Positions 1 to 5,908 of a stretch of DNA of 6,835 bases are shown here, in pieces (within the stretch, counting starts at the first letter, position 1; every line of letters begins with the position of its first letter). Origin of the DNA: Bacteroidales bacterium (GTDB taxonomy: Bacteria > Bacteroidota > Bacteroidia > Bacteroidales > VadinHA17). The stretch covers positions 1-6,835 of the forward strand of contig PMEC01000093.1 of assembly GCA_003155705.1 (NCBI GenBank), given 5' to 3'. A program made the position numbers and the translations under genes. The notes under the pieces are model-generated. The model saw nothing but the letters and a program-made list of their open reading frames with translations, searched no databases and was not told the DNA's origin.

Positions 1-1
1 T

Positions 2-304
2 TCACTTGCAGGAATCCCACCGGTAGCCGGATTCTTTGGAAAATTCTTCCTTTTCACCGCCGCGGCTCAGAAAGGCTTTTATCTGCTTGTACTTATCGCA
101 GTATTGAATACGATTATATCACTCTACTATTATCTGCTTATTGTAAAGGCGATGTTCATAAACAAGAGCGATACACCAATTACCACTTTTAAAAGTGATG
201 TTCTCACAAAGATCGCCCTTCTGGCATGTGTTGCAGGTATTTTCTTCACGGGATTTGCCAGTGTGATCTTCGAGATGATAAGGAATCTTAGTTACGGGGT
301 CTGA
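2..304 (+). CDS. nuoN: NADH-quinone oxidoreductase subunit N (NuoN), C-terminal fragment
   Basis: Last 100 residues of the proton-pumping membrane subunit N of respiratory complex I; the gene starts upstream of the window, so it is cut by the window edge and not broken. Frame 2 is open from base 2 to the TGA at 302-304. The first visible residues read SLAGIPPVAGFFGKFFLF, the conserved late-helix motif of the NuoN/NuoM/NuoL antiporter-like family; the lysine in GFFGKF (bases 41-43) is the position I take as the conserved channel lysine of NuoN. Two further hydrophobic segments follow (around YLLVLIAVLNTIISLYYYLL and IALLACVAGIFFTGFASVIF), separated by a short polar loop (NKSDTPITTFKSD), and the protein ends soon after, as NuoN does. 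NuoN is normally the last gene of the nuo operon. NuoM and NuoL share the fold, but the GIPPVAGFFGKF wording and terminal position favour NuoN. Confidence 0.9.
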   Translation, partial: SLAGIPPVAGFFGKFFLFTAAAQKGFYLLVLIAVLNTIISLYYYLLIVKAMFINKSDTPITTFKSDVLTKIALLACVAGIFFTGFASVIFEMIRNLSYGV

Positions 305-319
305 TAAAAAAACAAAGGT

Positions 320-691
320 ATGGCACTTACAAATGCGAAGCATATTATAGCTGAGATAGAGGGAGTTCGCTGTTCGGTTGCTGAGACCGGTGCAACACTC
401 GAACGTGCAGCTTTCCTGAGGGATCTGCTGGAGCTCAATAAATATGATGTCAAGGAGTTGCAGGAACCTGCAGCTACGGAGGGTGCTGAACCAAAATACA
501 CTATCGGAGTGACAGACCTTATCTTCAATCCTGTTTTTGCTGTTTATGAATGCCTTCTCAAGACAAAGGAGGGTGGTTATGTGACTCCGGGTTACTGGAG
601 ACAGGAGTGCGTAACATGTGATAAGCGCTATTGGATGCGGAGAAAGCCTGGTAAGAAGGCTCCTCATGAAGCTAATGAAATACTTCAATAA
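320..691 (+). CDS. Conserved-looking small protein of unknown function with a CxxC pair, downstream of nuoN
   Basis: A 123-residue soluble protein that I do not recognise. It begins 15 bases after the nuoN stop on the same strand, so it is probably co-transcribed with the end of the nuo operon. The start ATG at 320 follows an A-rich leader (AACAAAGGT) and fits the spacing. The N-terminal half looks helical and charged (AEIEGVRCSVAETGATLERA, then FLRDLLELNKYDVKEL); a short Ala/Glu/Pro linker lies near residues 48-58; the C-terminal half contains GGYVTPGYWRQECVTC, then DKRYWMRRKPGKKAP, a basic tail. Cys97 and Cys100 form a single CxxC; Cys18 and Cys78 are isolated. There is no signal peptide or membrane segment. 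One CxxC alone is not enough to call a zinc or iron-sulfur site. Base composition is close to nuoN and codon use looks normal, so I believe it is a real gene. Confidence 0.72.
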   Translation: MALTNAKHIIAEIEGVRCSVAETGATLERAAFLRDLLELNKYDVKELQEPAATEGAEPKYTIGVTDLIFNPVFAVYECLLKTKEGGYVTPGYWRQECVTCDKRYWMRRKPGKKAPHEANEILQ

Positions 692-842
692 TAAAGAACA
701 AGGCTTTATACTTTCTACATCCTTACGAACCGCCCCCTTCACCCTAAAGGGGGTTAGTCAAGAAAGTTCCCTTTAGGGGATTTAGGGGCCCACGAAAAGA
801 AGCACTTGAATGAATCGCCTTATCAGGTTTTGATACTTCTTA
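692..842. other. Intergenic region between convergent genes
   Basis: 151 bases between the stop of the small CxxC protein (plus strand) and the stop of threonine aldolase (minus strand). Apart from the GC-rich repeat at 733-788 nothing recognisable is present: the flanks (692-732 and 789-842) are of ordinary composition, and I see no small gene, no RNA gene and no classical hairpin with T tail. Both neighbouring transcripts must end in or beyond this stretch. Confidence 0.6.
733..788. repeat. GC-rich intergenic inverted/direct repeat, possible bidirectional terminator
   Basis: A compact repeat in the gap between two convergent genes. CCCCCTT (733-739) pairs with AAGGGGG (747-753) around a 7-base loop. 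Alternatively CCCTAAAGGG (742-751) is the exact reverse complement of CCCTTTAGGG (769-778), a 10-bp stem with a 17-base spacer that G-T pairs can shorten. TTTAGGGG also occurs twice as a direct repeat (772-779 and 781-788). The two hairpins are mutually exclusive because they share 747-751. There is no T run on either strand directly after the stems, so it is not a classical intrinsic terminator. Similar CCCCTTTAGGG-type strings are, from memory, scattered between genes in many Bacteroidetes genomes, so this may be one copy of a dispersed repeat. Confidence 0.55.
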
Positions 843-1892
843 CTATTGCGTGTTTTTCAGCTCTTTTTTCAGCAGTTCCACGAAACCGTTAATATCCTCC
901 TCAGTTGTATCCCAGCTTGTCATCAGGCGATATTCCGAAGTTCTTTCATTCCATGGATAGAAAAAATATTCACTCATGACCTTCTCTGCTACAATACGAG
1001 GTATGATGACGAATATCCCGTTGGACTGAACCGGCTGCGTAACTTTCAATCCCTTAATGTTTTTAATTTTGTCATTAAGAGCAGTAGCCATTGAATTGGA
1101 ATGTGATGCACACTTTTTCCATAAATCATTTTTGAAATATGCAATATATTGGGCAGAAATGAACCTCATTTTTGAAGCCAGCTGCATTCCCTGCTTACGG
1201 ATGTATTTGAAATTTTCGGACAACCCAGGCTTTAGAAAACAGACGGCTTCGCCTAACATCATCCCATTTTTAGTACCTCCAAAAGATAGAACATCTACTC
1301 CTGCATCAGTTGTGAAAGTTTTAAATGGAAGATTAAGAGCTACTGAAGCGTTAGCTAACCTTGCACCATCCATGTGAAGCAGCATATTGTAATCATGAGC
1401 AAATTCTGAAATTTTTTGTATTTCTTTAACTGTGTAAACAGTACCCATTTCAGAAGCCTGGGTAATTGAAATAACCTTTGGCTGTGAATGGTGTTCAAAA
1501 TCAAAACCATGCATATGTTTTTCAAGCAAATCGATAGTAATTTTACCATTGCTAGTATCAACTGTAAGCACTTTGCATCCGGTGAATTTTTCAGGTGCAC
1601 CACATTCATCCTGTTCAATATGGGATGAAGATGCTGTTATCACAGAATTCCATGGCCGCATCACTCCTGAGAGACCCAGAACATTGGCTGCAGTTCCATT
1701 GAATACAAAGAAGATTTCAGCTGATTCACCCAGATATTCCCTGAAAAGAGTTTTTGCCTGGTCAGTATATATATCTGAACCATAGCCAATTGTATGGCCT
1801 TTATTTACCGCCAATATCTCTTTCAGGACATCAGGGTGGACACCGGCATTATTATCACTGGCAAATCCGCGTTTTACACTATTTATTTCCAT
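843..1892 (-). CDS. Low-specificity threonine aldolase (PLP-dependent)
   Basis: Cytoplasmic fold-type I PLP enzyme of the beta-eliminating lyase/threonine aldolase family, which splits L-threonine or L-allo-threonine into glycine and acetaldehyde. With the start at 1892 it has 349 residues, the usual family length. Visible landmarks: FASDNNAGVHP at the N-terminus, FNGTAAN (64-70, PLP phosphate region), SSSHIEQDECGAPE (88-101) with the His expected to stack on the PLP ring, HMDGARLANA (173-182) with the Asp that binds the PLP nitrogen, and SFGGTKNG (203-210) with Lys208 as the Schiff-base lysine; Arg322 lies in YRLMTSWDT. All key residues are intact. The frame stays open to an ATG at 1994, but those 34 extra residues (hydrophobic/aromatic) match nothing in the family, so the internal start MEINSVKRGF is chosen. 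It is transcribed divergently from the sugar cluster and has no evident functional link to it. The GTKNG wording distinguishes this subgroup from the E. coli LtaE type. Confidence 0.88.
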   Translation of the reverse strand: MEINSVKRGFASDNNAGVHPDVLKEILAVNKGHTIGYGSDIYTDQAKTLFREYLGESAEIFFVFNGTAANVLGLSGVMRPWNSVITASSSHIEQDECGAPEKFTGCKVLTVDTSNGKITIDLLEKHMHGFDFEHHSQPKVISITQASEMGTVYTVKEIQKISEFAHDYNMLLHMDGARLANASVALNLPFKTFTTDAGVDVLSFGGTKNGMMLGEAVCFLKPGLSENFKYIRKQGMQLASKMRFISAQYIAYFKNDLWKKCASHSNSMATALNDKIKNIKGLKVTQPVQSNGIFVIIPRIVAEKVMSEYFFYPWNERTSEYRLMTSWDTTEEDINGFVELLKKELKNTQ

Positions 1893-2028
1893 ATTCTCAA
1901 AATGATATTCTTTAAAAAACCTCACAAAGTACAAAGTTGCAGACTCTGGCAGGATGTTGTAAAGATAATAATGAGTATGTTTAGCAACTAGCAATTTGAA
2001 CTTATTTTATTTATTTGGTATTTCGAAT

Positions 2029-2061
2029 CTTGTCACTTTTGAATTTTGGATTATAGATTTC
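2029..2061 (+). promoter_or_regulatory. Possible Bacteroidetes-type promoter for the sugar cluster
   Basis: CTTG at 2029-2032 followed after 21 bases by TAGATTTC at 2054-2061. The Bacteroidetes primary sigma factor prefers TTTG/TTG near -33 and TAnnTTTG near -7, with about 19-21 bases between them; here the -7 element matches five of six fixed positions (final G is C). Transcription would begin near 2068, giving a leader of roughly 125 bases before the galactokinase start. In AT-rich DNA such matches arise often by chance, so this is only a candidate. Confidence 0.25.
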
Positions 2062-2083
2062 CAGCATTACCAACTTCTGGAAA
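2058..2083. repeat. Inverted repeat TTTCCAG-N12-CTGGAAA, possible operator or leader hairpin
   Basis: Perfect 7-bp arms TTTCCAG (2058-2064) and CTGGAAA (2077-2083) around a 12-base spacer. The left arm overlaps the candidate -7 element and the rest lies where transcription would begin, which is where a repressor operator could sit; the centre-to-centre distance of the arms is 19 bases, close to two helical turns. It could instead form a weak hairpin in the leader RNA. No regulator gene is present in the window to pair with it. Confidence 0.35.
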
Positions 2084-2194
2084 ATAAAATGGTAAAAAAC
2101 TATTCAGAATAATATCTATTTAAAAAAAAAAATTACCTTGCACAGATTAAAAATATCTATTCTTTATTCACAATATAAGACCAAACAGAAAGCT

Positions 2195-3457
2195 ATGATT
2201 GAAAGAATTACCTCCAGTAACAGTACATTCAGAGAATTGTATGGTGTCAATGAAGAAGTCCTGAAAGGTCAAGCTGACAGGTATAATAACCTCATTGATA
2301 AATTTAAAGCCTTATACGGTCCAAAAGATATAATGATTTTCAGTTCTCCAGGTCGAACAGAAATAGGGGGAAATCATACTGACCATAATTTCGGACGAGT
2401 TTTAGCAGGAGCCGTGAATCTGGATAATGTTGCAGTTGCAGCAATAAATAATACAAACATTGTCAGAATTGAATCTGTCGGGTATCCAAAATTTGAGGTT
2501 GATTTAACTAATCTATCACCGGATAAGAAGGAATATTTTACATCGATAGCTCTTGTAAGAGGAATTAGTTCAAGAATGAAAGAGCTTGGTTTCAGGATTG
2601 GCGGGTTCGACTGTTGTATCGATGGAGGTGTCCCGGTTGGATCAGGACTTAGCTCATCAGCATCATTCGAAGTTCTTATCGGTGTCATTATCAGCCACTT
2701 ATTTAACAGCGGAAAACTTGATCCAGTTCAAAATGCAATTATAGGACAATATTCTGAAAACGTGTTCTTTGGGAAACCTTGTGGCTTAATGGATCAAACA
2801 GCTTGTGCTGTAGGAGGATTGGTTACTATTGATTTTAAAGATCCATCAAATCCAATTGTCAAAAAGGTGAACTTCGATTTTGTTGCAACCGGTTTCGCAT
2901 TGGTAATTACGGATACCGGTGGCAACCATGCCGATCTGAACGACGAATACGCATCATTACCAACTGATATGAAAGCTGTTGCAGCTGAACTGGGAGCAAA
3001 AGTACTTCGTCAGGTGAGCCTTGATCAGGTTCTGCAGATAGCTCCGAAGATCCGCCAAAAAGTTGGTGACCGTGCCATTTTAAGAGCAATTCATTTTCAG
3101 GGTGATAACCAGCGTGTTGTTGACCAGGTGAATGCATTAGAGAAAAATGACTTTAAAGCATTTTTAAATATGGTTGTTGATTCAGGCTTTAGTTCATACA
3201 TGTACAATCAAAATATTTATCCGGTCAACAATGTTAGAGAACAGGGTGTTTCTTTAGCCCTTGCACTAAGTGACCTTGTCTTGAAGGGTCATGGAGCCTG
3301 GCGGGTACATGGTGGCGGGTTTGCCGGTACAATTCAGGCATTTGTTCCTCAAAACTTACTCGAAAAATACGTTTCTACACTGGAGCATGTTTATGGAAAA
3401 GGTTCCTGCCACAAACTCTTTATAAGGGAAAAAGGAGCTGACAAACTTGATTTATAA
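2195..3457 (+). CDS. Galactokinase-family sugar kinase (GHMP superfamily), divergent subgroup
   Basis: Cytoplasmic GHMP-superfamily kinase expected to phosphorylate C1 of galactose or a close relative with ATP. 420 residues from the ATG at 2195, preceded by AGAAAG; a TTG at 2138 would add 19 unconvincing residues. Motif 1 reads SPGRTEIGGNHTDHNFG (51-67), motif 2 (ATP phosphate loop) GVPVGSGLSSSA (145-156), motif 3 VHGGGFAG (371-378). Arg54, His61, Asp63, catalytic-base Asp200 in CGLMDQ and Tyr252 in NDEY match the galactose-contacting residues of characterised galactokinases. Asn60 stands where those enzymes have Glu, and His64 where most have Tyr. About 25 residues more than E. coli GalK precede motif 1. 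This GRTEIGGNHTDH form differs from the textbook GRVNLIGEHTDY; I recall it in proteins annotated as galactokinase in Firmicutes and some Bacteroidetes. galM and a sugar transporter follow, which supports galactose as substrate. Substrate is inferred, so galK is likely but not certain. Confidence 0.85.
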   Translation: MIERITSSNSTFRELYGVNEEVLKGQADRYNNLIDKFKALYGPKDIMIFSSPGRTEIGGNHTDHNFGRVLAGAVNLDNVAVAAINNTNIVRIESVGYPKFEVDLTNLSPDKKEYFTSIALVRGISSRMKELGFRIGGFDCCIDGGVPVGSGLSSSASFEVLIGVIISHLFNSGKLDPVQNAIIGQYSENVFFGKPCGLMDQTACAVGGLVTIDFKDPSNPIVKKVNFDFVATGFALVITDTGGNHADLNDEYASLPTDMKAVAAELGAKVLRQVSLDQVLQIAPKIRQKVGDRAILRAIHFQGDNQRVVDQVNALEKNDFKAFLNMVVDSGFSSYMYNQNIYPVNNVREQGVSLALALSDLVLKGHGAWRVHGGGFAGTIQAFVPQNLLEKYVSTLEHVYGKGSCHKLFIREKGADKLDL

Positions 3458-3476
3458 AAGTAAAGCATATAGTCTT

Positions 3477-3508
3477 AAGAATCATCTTTTTACGAGGTGG
3501 TTCTTTTT
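3477..3508 (+). terminator. Terminator-like hairpin between kinase and galM genes
   Basis: AAGAATCATCT (3477-3487) can pair over 11 positions with AGGTGGTTCTT (3495-3505), two of them G-U pairs, around the 7-base loop TTTTACG; the right arm runs into TTTTT (3504-3508). This has the form of an intrinsic terminator on the plus strand, 19 bases after the kinase stop and 22 bases before the galM start. The stem is AT-rich, so it is probably leaky and would lower rather than abolish expression of galM and the transporter from the upstream promoter. No convincing promoter is seen between it and galM. Confidence 0.55.
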
Positions 3509-3530
3509 ATTACACTGAAAAAATATTATT

Positions 3531-4598
3531 ATGAATTATATTAAAGAAGACGCTTTTATTTGTAAACACAGAGAAAAAACCACTGCTCTTTATACTTTAA
3601 AGAACACAAATGGTTTGGTGGCTCAAATAACTAATTTCGGAGCTAAAATTGTCAGCCTTTTTGTGCCTGATAGTAAAGGTAGGTTTGCGGATATAGTTCT
3701 CGGATATGAGACCATTGAGGGTTATATCAAAGGCAACCCTTACTTTGGAGCAATTTGTGGAAGGTATGCTAATCGTATTGCAGACGGGAAATTTGTTATT
3801 GAAGGAAAAACTTATCAATTACCCATTAATAATGGACCGAACTCTTTACATGGAGGACCGGATGGTTTTAACAATCAGGTTTTTGATGCAATAAAAACAG
3901 ATAAAACTACTGACGGCGAAGCAGTTGAAATGTTATATGTAAGTAAAGATGGTGAAATGGGATATCCCGGAACTCTTACTCTTAAAGTGACTTACACTCT
4001 TACCAACAATAACGAGCTGAGACTGGACTATGAAGCTAAAACTGATAAAGCGACTTATATCAACATCTGTTCGCATTCATTTTTTAACCTGGCTGGCGAA
4101 GGAAACGGTGATATCCTGAATCACGAAATCAGAATTAATGCTGATAAGTTTACTCCTGTCAATGAGGTCCTAATTCCGACAGGCGAAATCAGATCAGTTA
4201 AGGGAACTCCAATGGACTTCACAAAATCCATTATAATTGGCAAGCACATTGATGATAATTTTGATCAGCTGGATTATGGTAAAGGTTATGACCATAACTG
4301 GGTTCTGAATAAAAAAAGAGTGGGTGAATTAAGTCTGGCAGCAACTTGTCATGAGCTTAAATCGAACCGTTTTATGGAGGTTTATACAACACAGCCTGGT
4401 ATGCAGTTATATACCGGGAACTGGCTCGATGGAAGCGACAAAGGCAAAGGAGCTAAGTCTTATGGAATGAGGTCCGCGTTGTGTCTTGAAACTCAAAATT
4501 TTCCCGATTCTCCAAATAAAGCAAACTTTCCTTCAACTCTCCTGAAACCTGGTGAACTTTACAGACATACATGTTTATATAAATTCTTGATAAAATAA
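3531..4598 (+). CDS. galM: Aldose 1-epimerase (galactose mutarotase)
   Basis: Interconverts alpha and beta anomers of galactose, glucose and similar aldoses, providing the alpha anomer used by galactokinase. The 355-residue length is usual. Family landmarks are in order: ITNFGAKIVSLFVPD (33-47), GRYANRIADGKF (77-88) with substrate-binding Arg78, NSLHGG (104-109) with His107, SHSFFNLAGEG (181-191) with His182 as catalytic acid, GYDHNWVL (252-259) with Asp254, and CLETQNFPDSPN (318-329) with Glu320 as catalytic base. All catalytic residues are present. No signal peptide or lipobox precedes the domain, so unlike some Bacteroidetes mutarotases it should be cytoplasmic. The start ATG at 3531 follows an A/T-rich leader without a Shine-Dalgarno sequence, normal for this phylum. 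It is separated from the transporter gene downstream by only 6 bases, so these two are surely co-transcribed; the link to the upstream kinase passes through a terminator-like hairpin. Confidence 0.93.
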   Translation: MNYIKEDAFICKHREKTTALYTLKNTNGLVAQITNFGAKIVSLFVPDSKGRFADIVLGYETIEGYIKGNPYFGAICGRYANRIADGKFVIEGKTYQLPINNGPNSLHGGPDGFNNQVFDAIKTDKTTDGEAVEMLYVSKDGEMGYPGTLTLKVTYTLTNNNELRLDYEAKTDKATYINICSHSFFNLAGEGNGDILNHEIRINADKFTPVNEVLIPTGEIRSVKGTPMDFTKSIIIGKHIDDNFDQLDYGKGYDHNWVLNKKRVGELSLAATCHELKSNRFMEVYTTQPGMQLYTGNWLDGSDKGKGAKSYGMRSALCLETQNFPDSPNKANFPSTLLKPGELYRHTCLYKFLIK

Positions 4599-4604
4599 AT
4601 TAAT

Positions 4605-5840
4605 ATGATGACTATGAGCAACACTAACAAACCTAATTATGTGTTTCCATTAATTGTGATGGCCTCGCTTTTCTTTTTGTTTGGCTTCATAACCACGATG
4701 AACAACTCAACTATAGATTTTTTAAAAAATGCATTCGGCTTAGACCCTTTTCAAAAGCAATTGCCAAATACATTTTTCTATGGTGCCTATATCTTATCAG
4801 TACCTGTTGGCTTGATGCTCAACAAAATTGGATACAAAAATGGTATTCTTGTCGGTCTTGGCCTGATTTCATTGGGCTTCTTCCTGTGCATACCGGGTGT
4901 TTCAATGGGATACTATGGTTTTCTTAGTACAGTTTCTGTATTTGCTATTGGTGTCGTTATTCTTCAGGTAGCAGCAGGTCCATATGTTAACGCATTAGGT
5001 AACCCTGAAACAGCAGCCAGCCGCTTGACTTTGACCAACGCTCTGAACTCAGTTGCTACTGTTATTGCCCCAATTTTTGTTTCTATTCTTTTAGTAACTC
5101 CAAAACTTGAGACAGGGGCAAGAATGCAAAACTCAGCTATAAAAGATATTGTGAAAGGTCCGTTTATGGTGATTGGTATAATTACTGCCGTTATTCTGCT
5201 TATTATGTTTTTTCTGAAGTTACCCGAAATAAAGAGCGAGGATAATGAATCAGAAGGAGCAGAAAGAAAACTGTACAAGTCGAGCGCTTTCAAGTATCCG
5301 CATGTTTGGTTAGGTTCTCTCGCAATTTTCTTATACATGGGAATCGAAATCGGTATTTCGAGCTTCTTCCCGGATTATGCAACCAAGCTGGGCATCCAGG
5401 GAATTAATGCGATCGACATGTTGAAATACTATTGGGGTGGTTTGATGGTAGGCCGAATATTAGGAGTTTTTATTTTAAGAAAGTACAAAGCTGCAAAGAT
5501 ATTAAGTATATGTGCTGCCGGAGGTTTTGTTTTACTTGGAACTTCATTTGCTCTTAGCTCCAGCCTGCCAAATATTGCCATGTGGTTATTCCTTGGCACC
5601 GGGTTGTTCCACTCAATTATGTGGCCGGTTATTTATAACCTTTCGCTGGAAGACTTAGGCCCTCATGCAAAAGTTGCATCGGGAGTAATAGCTACCTCAG
5701 TAATTGGTGCTTCAATTCTTACTTTAATTATGGGGAAGATTCAAGCTGCGACAGGTTCTGTTATGATTGCTGTAAGCCTCATGTTTATCTACTATTTGTA
5801 TATGATATTCTTTGCTGTTAAAGGTTCAAAAATAAGATAA
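4605..5840 (+). CDS. MFS sugar transporter, FucP/GluP (fucose-glucose-galactose) family
   Basis: Inner-membrane importer of the FucP/GluP branch of the major facilitator superfamily, 411 residues with about twelve hydrophobic segments and a charged central loop (residues 208-230). Diagnostic stretches are FFLFGFITTMNN (23-34, helix 1), LPNTFFYGAYILSVPVG (53-69), ILQVAAGPYVNALGNPETAASRLTL (119-143 region) and GGLMVGRILGVFI (278-290). The last helices carry GLFHSIMWPVIYNLSLEDLG. Asn34 occupies the position of the helix-1 Asp (Asp46) that is protonated in E. coli FucP, and Gln121 that of Glu135; Gln at the second site is usual in the glucose/galactose branch as I recall, Asn at the first is not. 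Immediate linkage to galM and a galactokinase-family gene suggests galactose and/or glucose uptake. ATGs at 4605, 4608 and 4614 are all possible starts; the first is given. The gene ends just before a strong terminator. Confidence 0.88.
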   Translation: MMTMSNTNKPNYVFPLIVMASLFFLFGFITTMNNSTIDFLKNAFGLDPFQKQLPNTFFYGAYILSVPVGLMLNKIGYKNGILVGLGLISLGFFLCIPGVSMGYYGFLSTVSVFAIGVVILQVAAGPYVNALGNPETAASRLTLTNALNSVATVIAPIFVSILLVTPKLETGARMQNSAIKDIVKGPFMVIGIITAVILLIMFFLKLPEIKSEDNESEGAERKLYKSSAFKYPHVWLGSLAIFLYMGIEIGISSFFPDYATKLGIQGINAIDMLKYYWGGLMVGRILGVFILRKYKAAKILSICAAGGFVLLGTSFALSSSLPNIAMWLFLGTGLFHSIMWPVIYNLSLEDLGPHAKVASGVIATSVIGASILTLIMGKIQAATGSVMIAVSLMFIYYLYMIFFAVKGSKIR

Positions 5841-5856
5841 ACTAATATGTTGATTT

Positions 5857-5892
5857 AAAAAAGAGGTTCACCCAATGGGGAACCTCTTTTTT
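5857..5892. terminator. Bidirectional intrinsic terminator
   Basis: AAAAAAGAGGTTC (5857-5869) pairs with GAACCTCTTTTTT (5880-5892); inside, CCC (5871-5873) can pair with GGG (5877-5879) around AAT, leaving A5870 unpaired. On the plus strand a GC-containing stem is followed by six T's, and the same holds on the minus strand because of the six A's at the left. It lies 16 bases after the transporter stop and 16 bases after (in its own direction) the stop of the convergent ROK kinase, so it can end both transcripts. Confidence 0.9.
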
Positions 5893-5908
5893 CATAATAT
5901 ATTGTGAA

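Larger units (their letters stand above)
1893..2194. other. Divergent intergenic region, control region for threonine aldolase and sugar cluster
   Basis: About 300 AT-rich bases between the divergent starts of threonine aldolase (minus) and the galactokinase-family gene (plus). Contents: a possible plus-strand promoter at 2029-2061, an inverted repeat at 2058-2083, an 11-base A run at 2122-2132, and the 10-base direct repeat AATATCTATT at 2111-2120 and 2152-2161. On the minus strand the only resemblance to a Bacteroidetes -7 box is a TACTTTG near 1928-1934 with wrong internal spacing and no good -33 element, so I do not call a promoter for threonine aldolase. The open extensions of both genes into this region lack family similarity. 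Confidence 0.55.

Noticed and set aside
119..742. 207-residue open frame on the minus strand across nuoN and the CxxC protein
   Set aside because: It lies antisense to two plausible plus-strand genes, its composition (many Cys, Ser, Leu, mixed segments) looks like a shadow translation, and it has no recognisable motif.
789..842. Possible hairpin AAGAAG ... CTTCTT near the end of threonine aldolase
   Set aside because: Six-base arms more than 35 bases apart with no T tail; expected by chance.
1..842. Higher G+C of the first 800 bases compared with the rest as a sign of horizontal transfer
   Set aside because: The difference is modest by eye and fits a well-expressed respiratory operon next to ordinary metabolic genes; no integrase, tRNA, insertion sequence or attachment repeat marks a boundary.
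1893..1994. Upstream ATG at 1994 adding 34 residues to threonine aldolase
   Set aside because: The added segment is hydrophobic and aromatic with no family similarity; MEINSVKRGFASDNN is the usual family beginning and gives the usual length.
2138..2194. TTG start at 2138 adding 19 residues to the galactokinase-family protein
   Set aside because: The extra residues (HRLKISILYSQYKTKQKA) resemble no kinase N-terminus, the start is a rare codon right after a poly-A tract, and the ATG at 2195 already gives a full-length protein.
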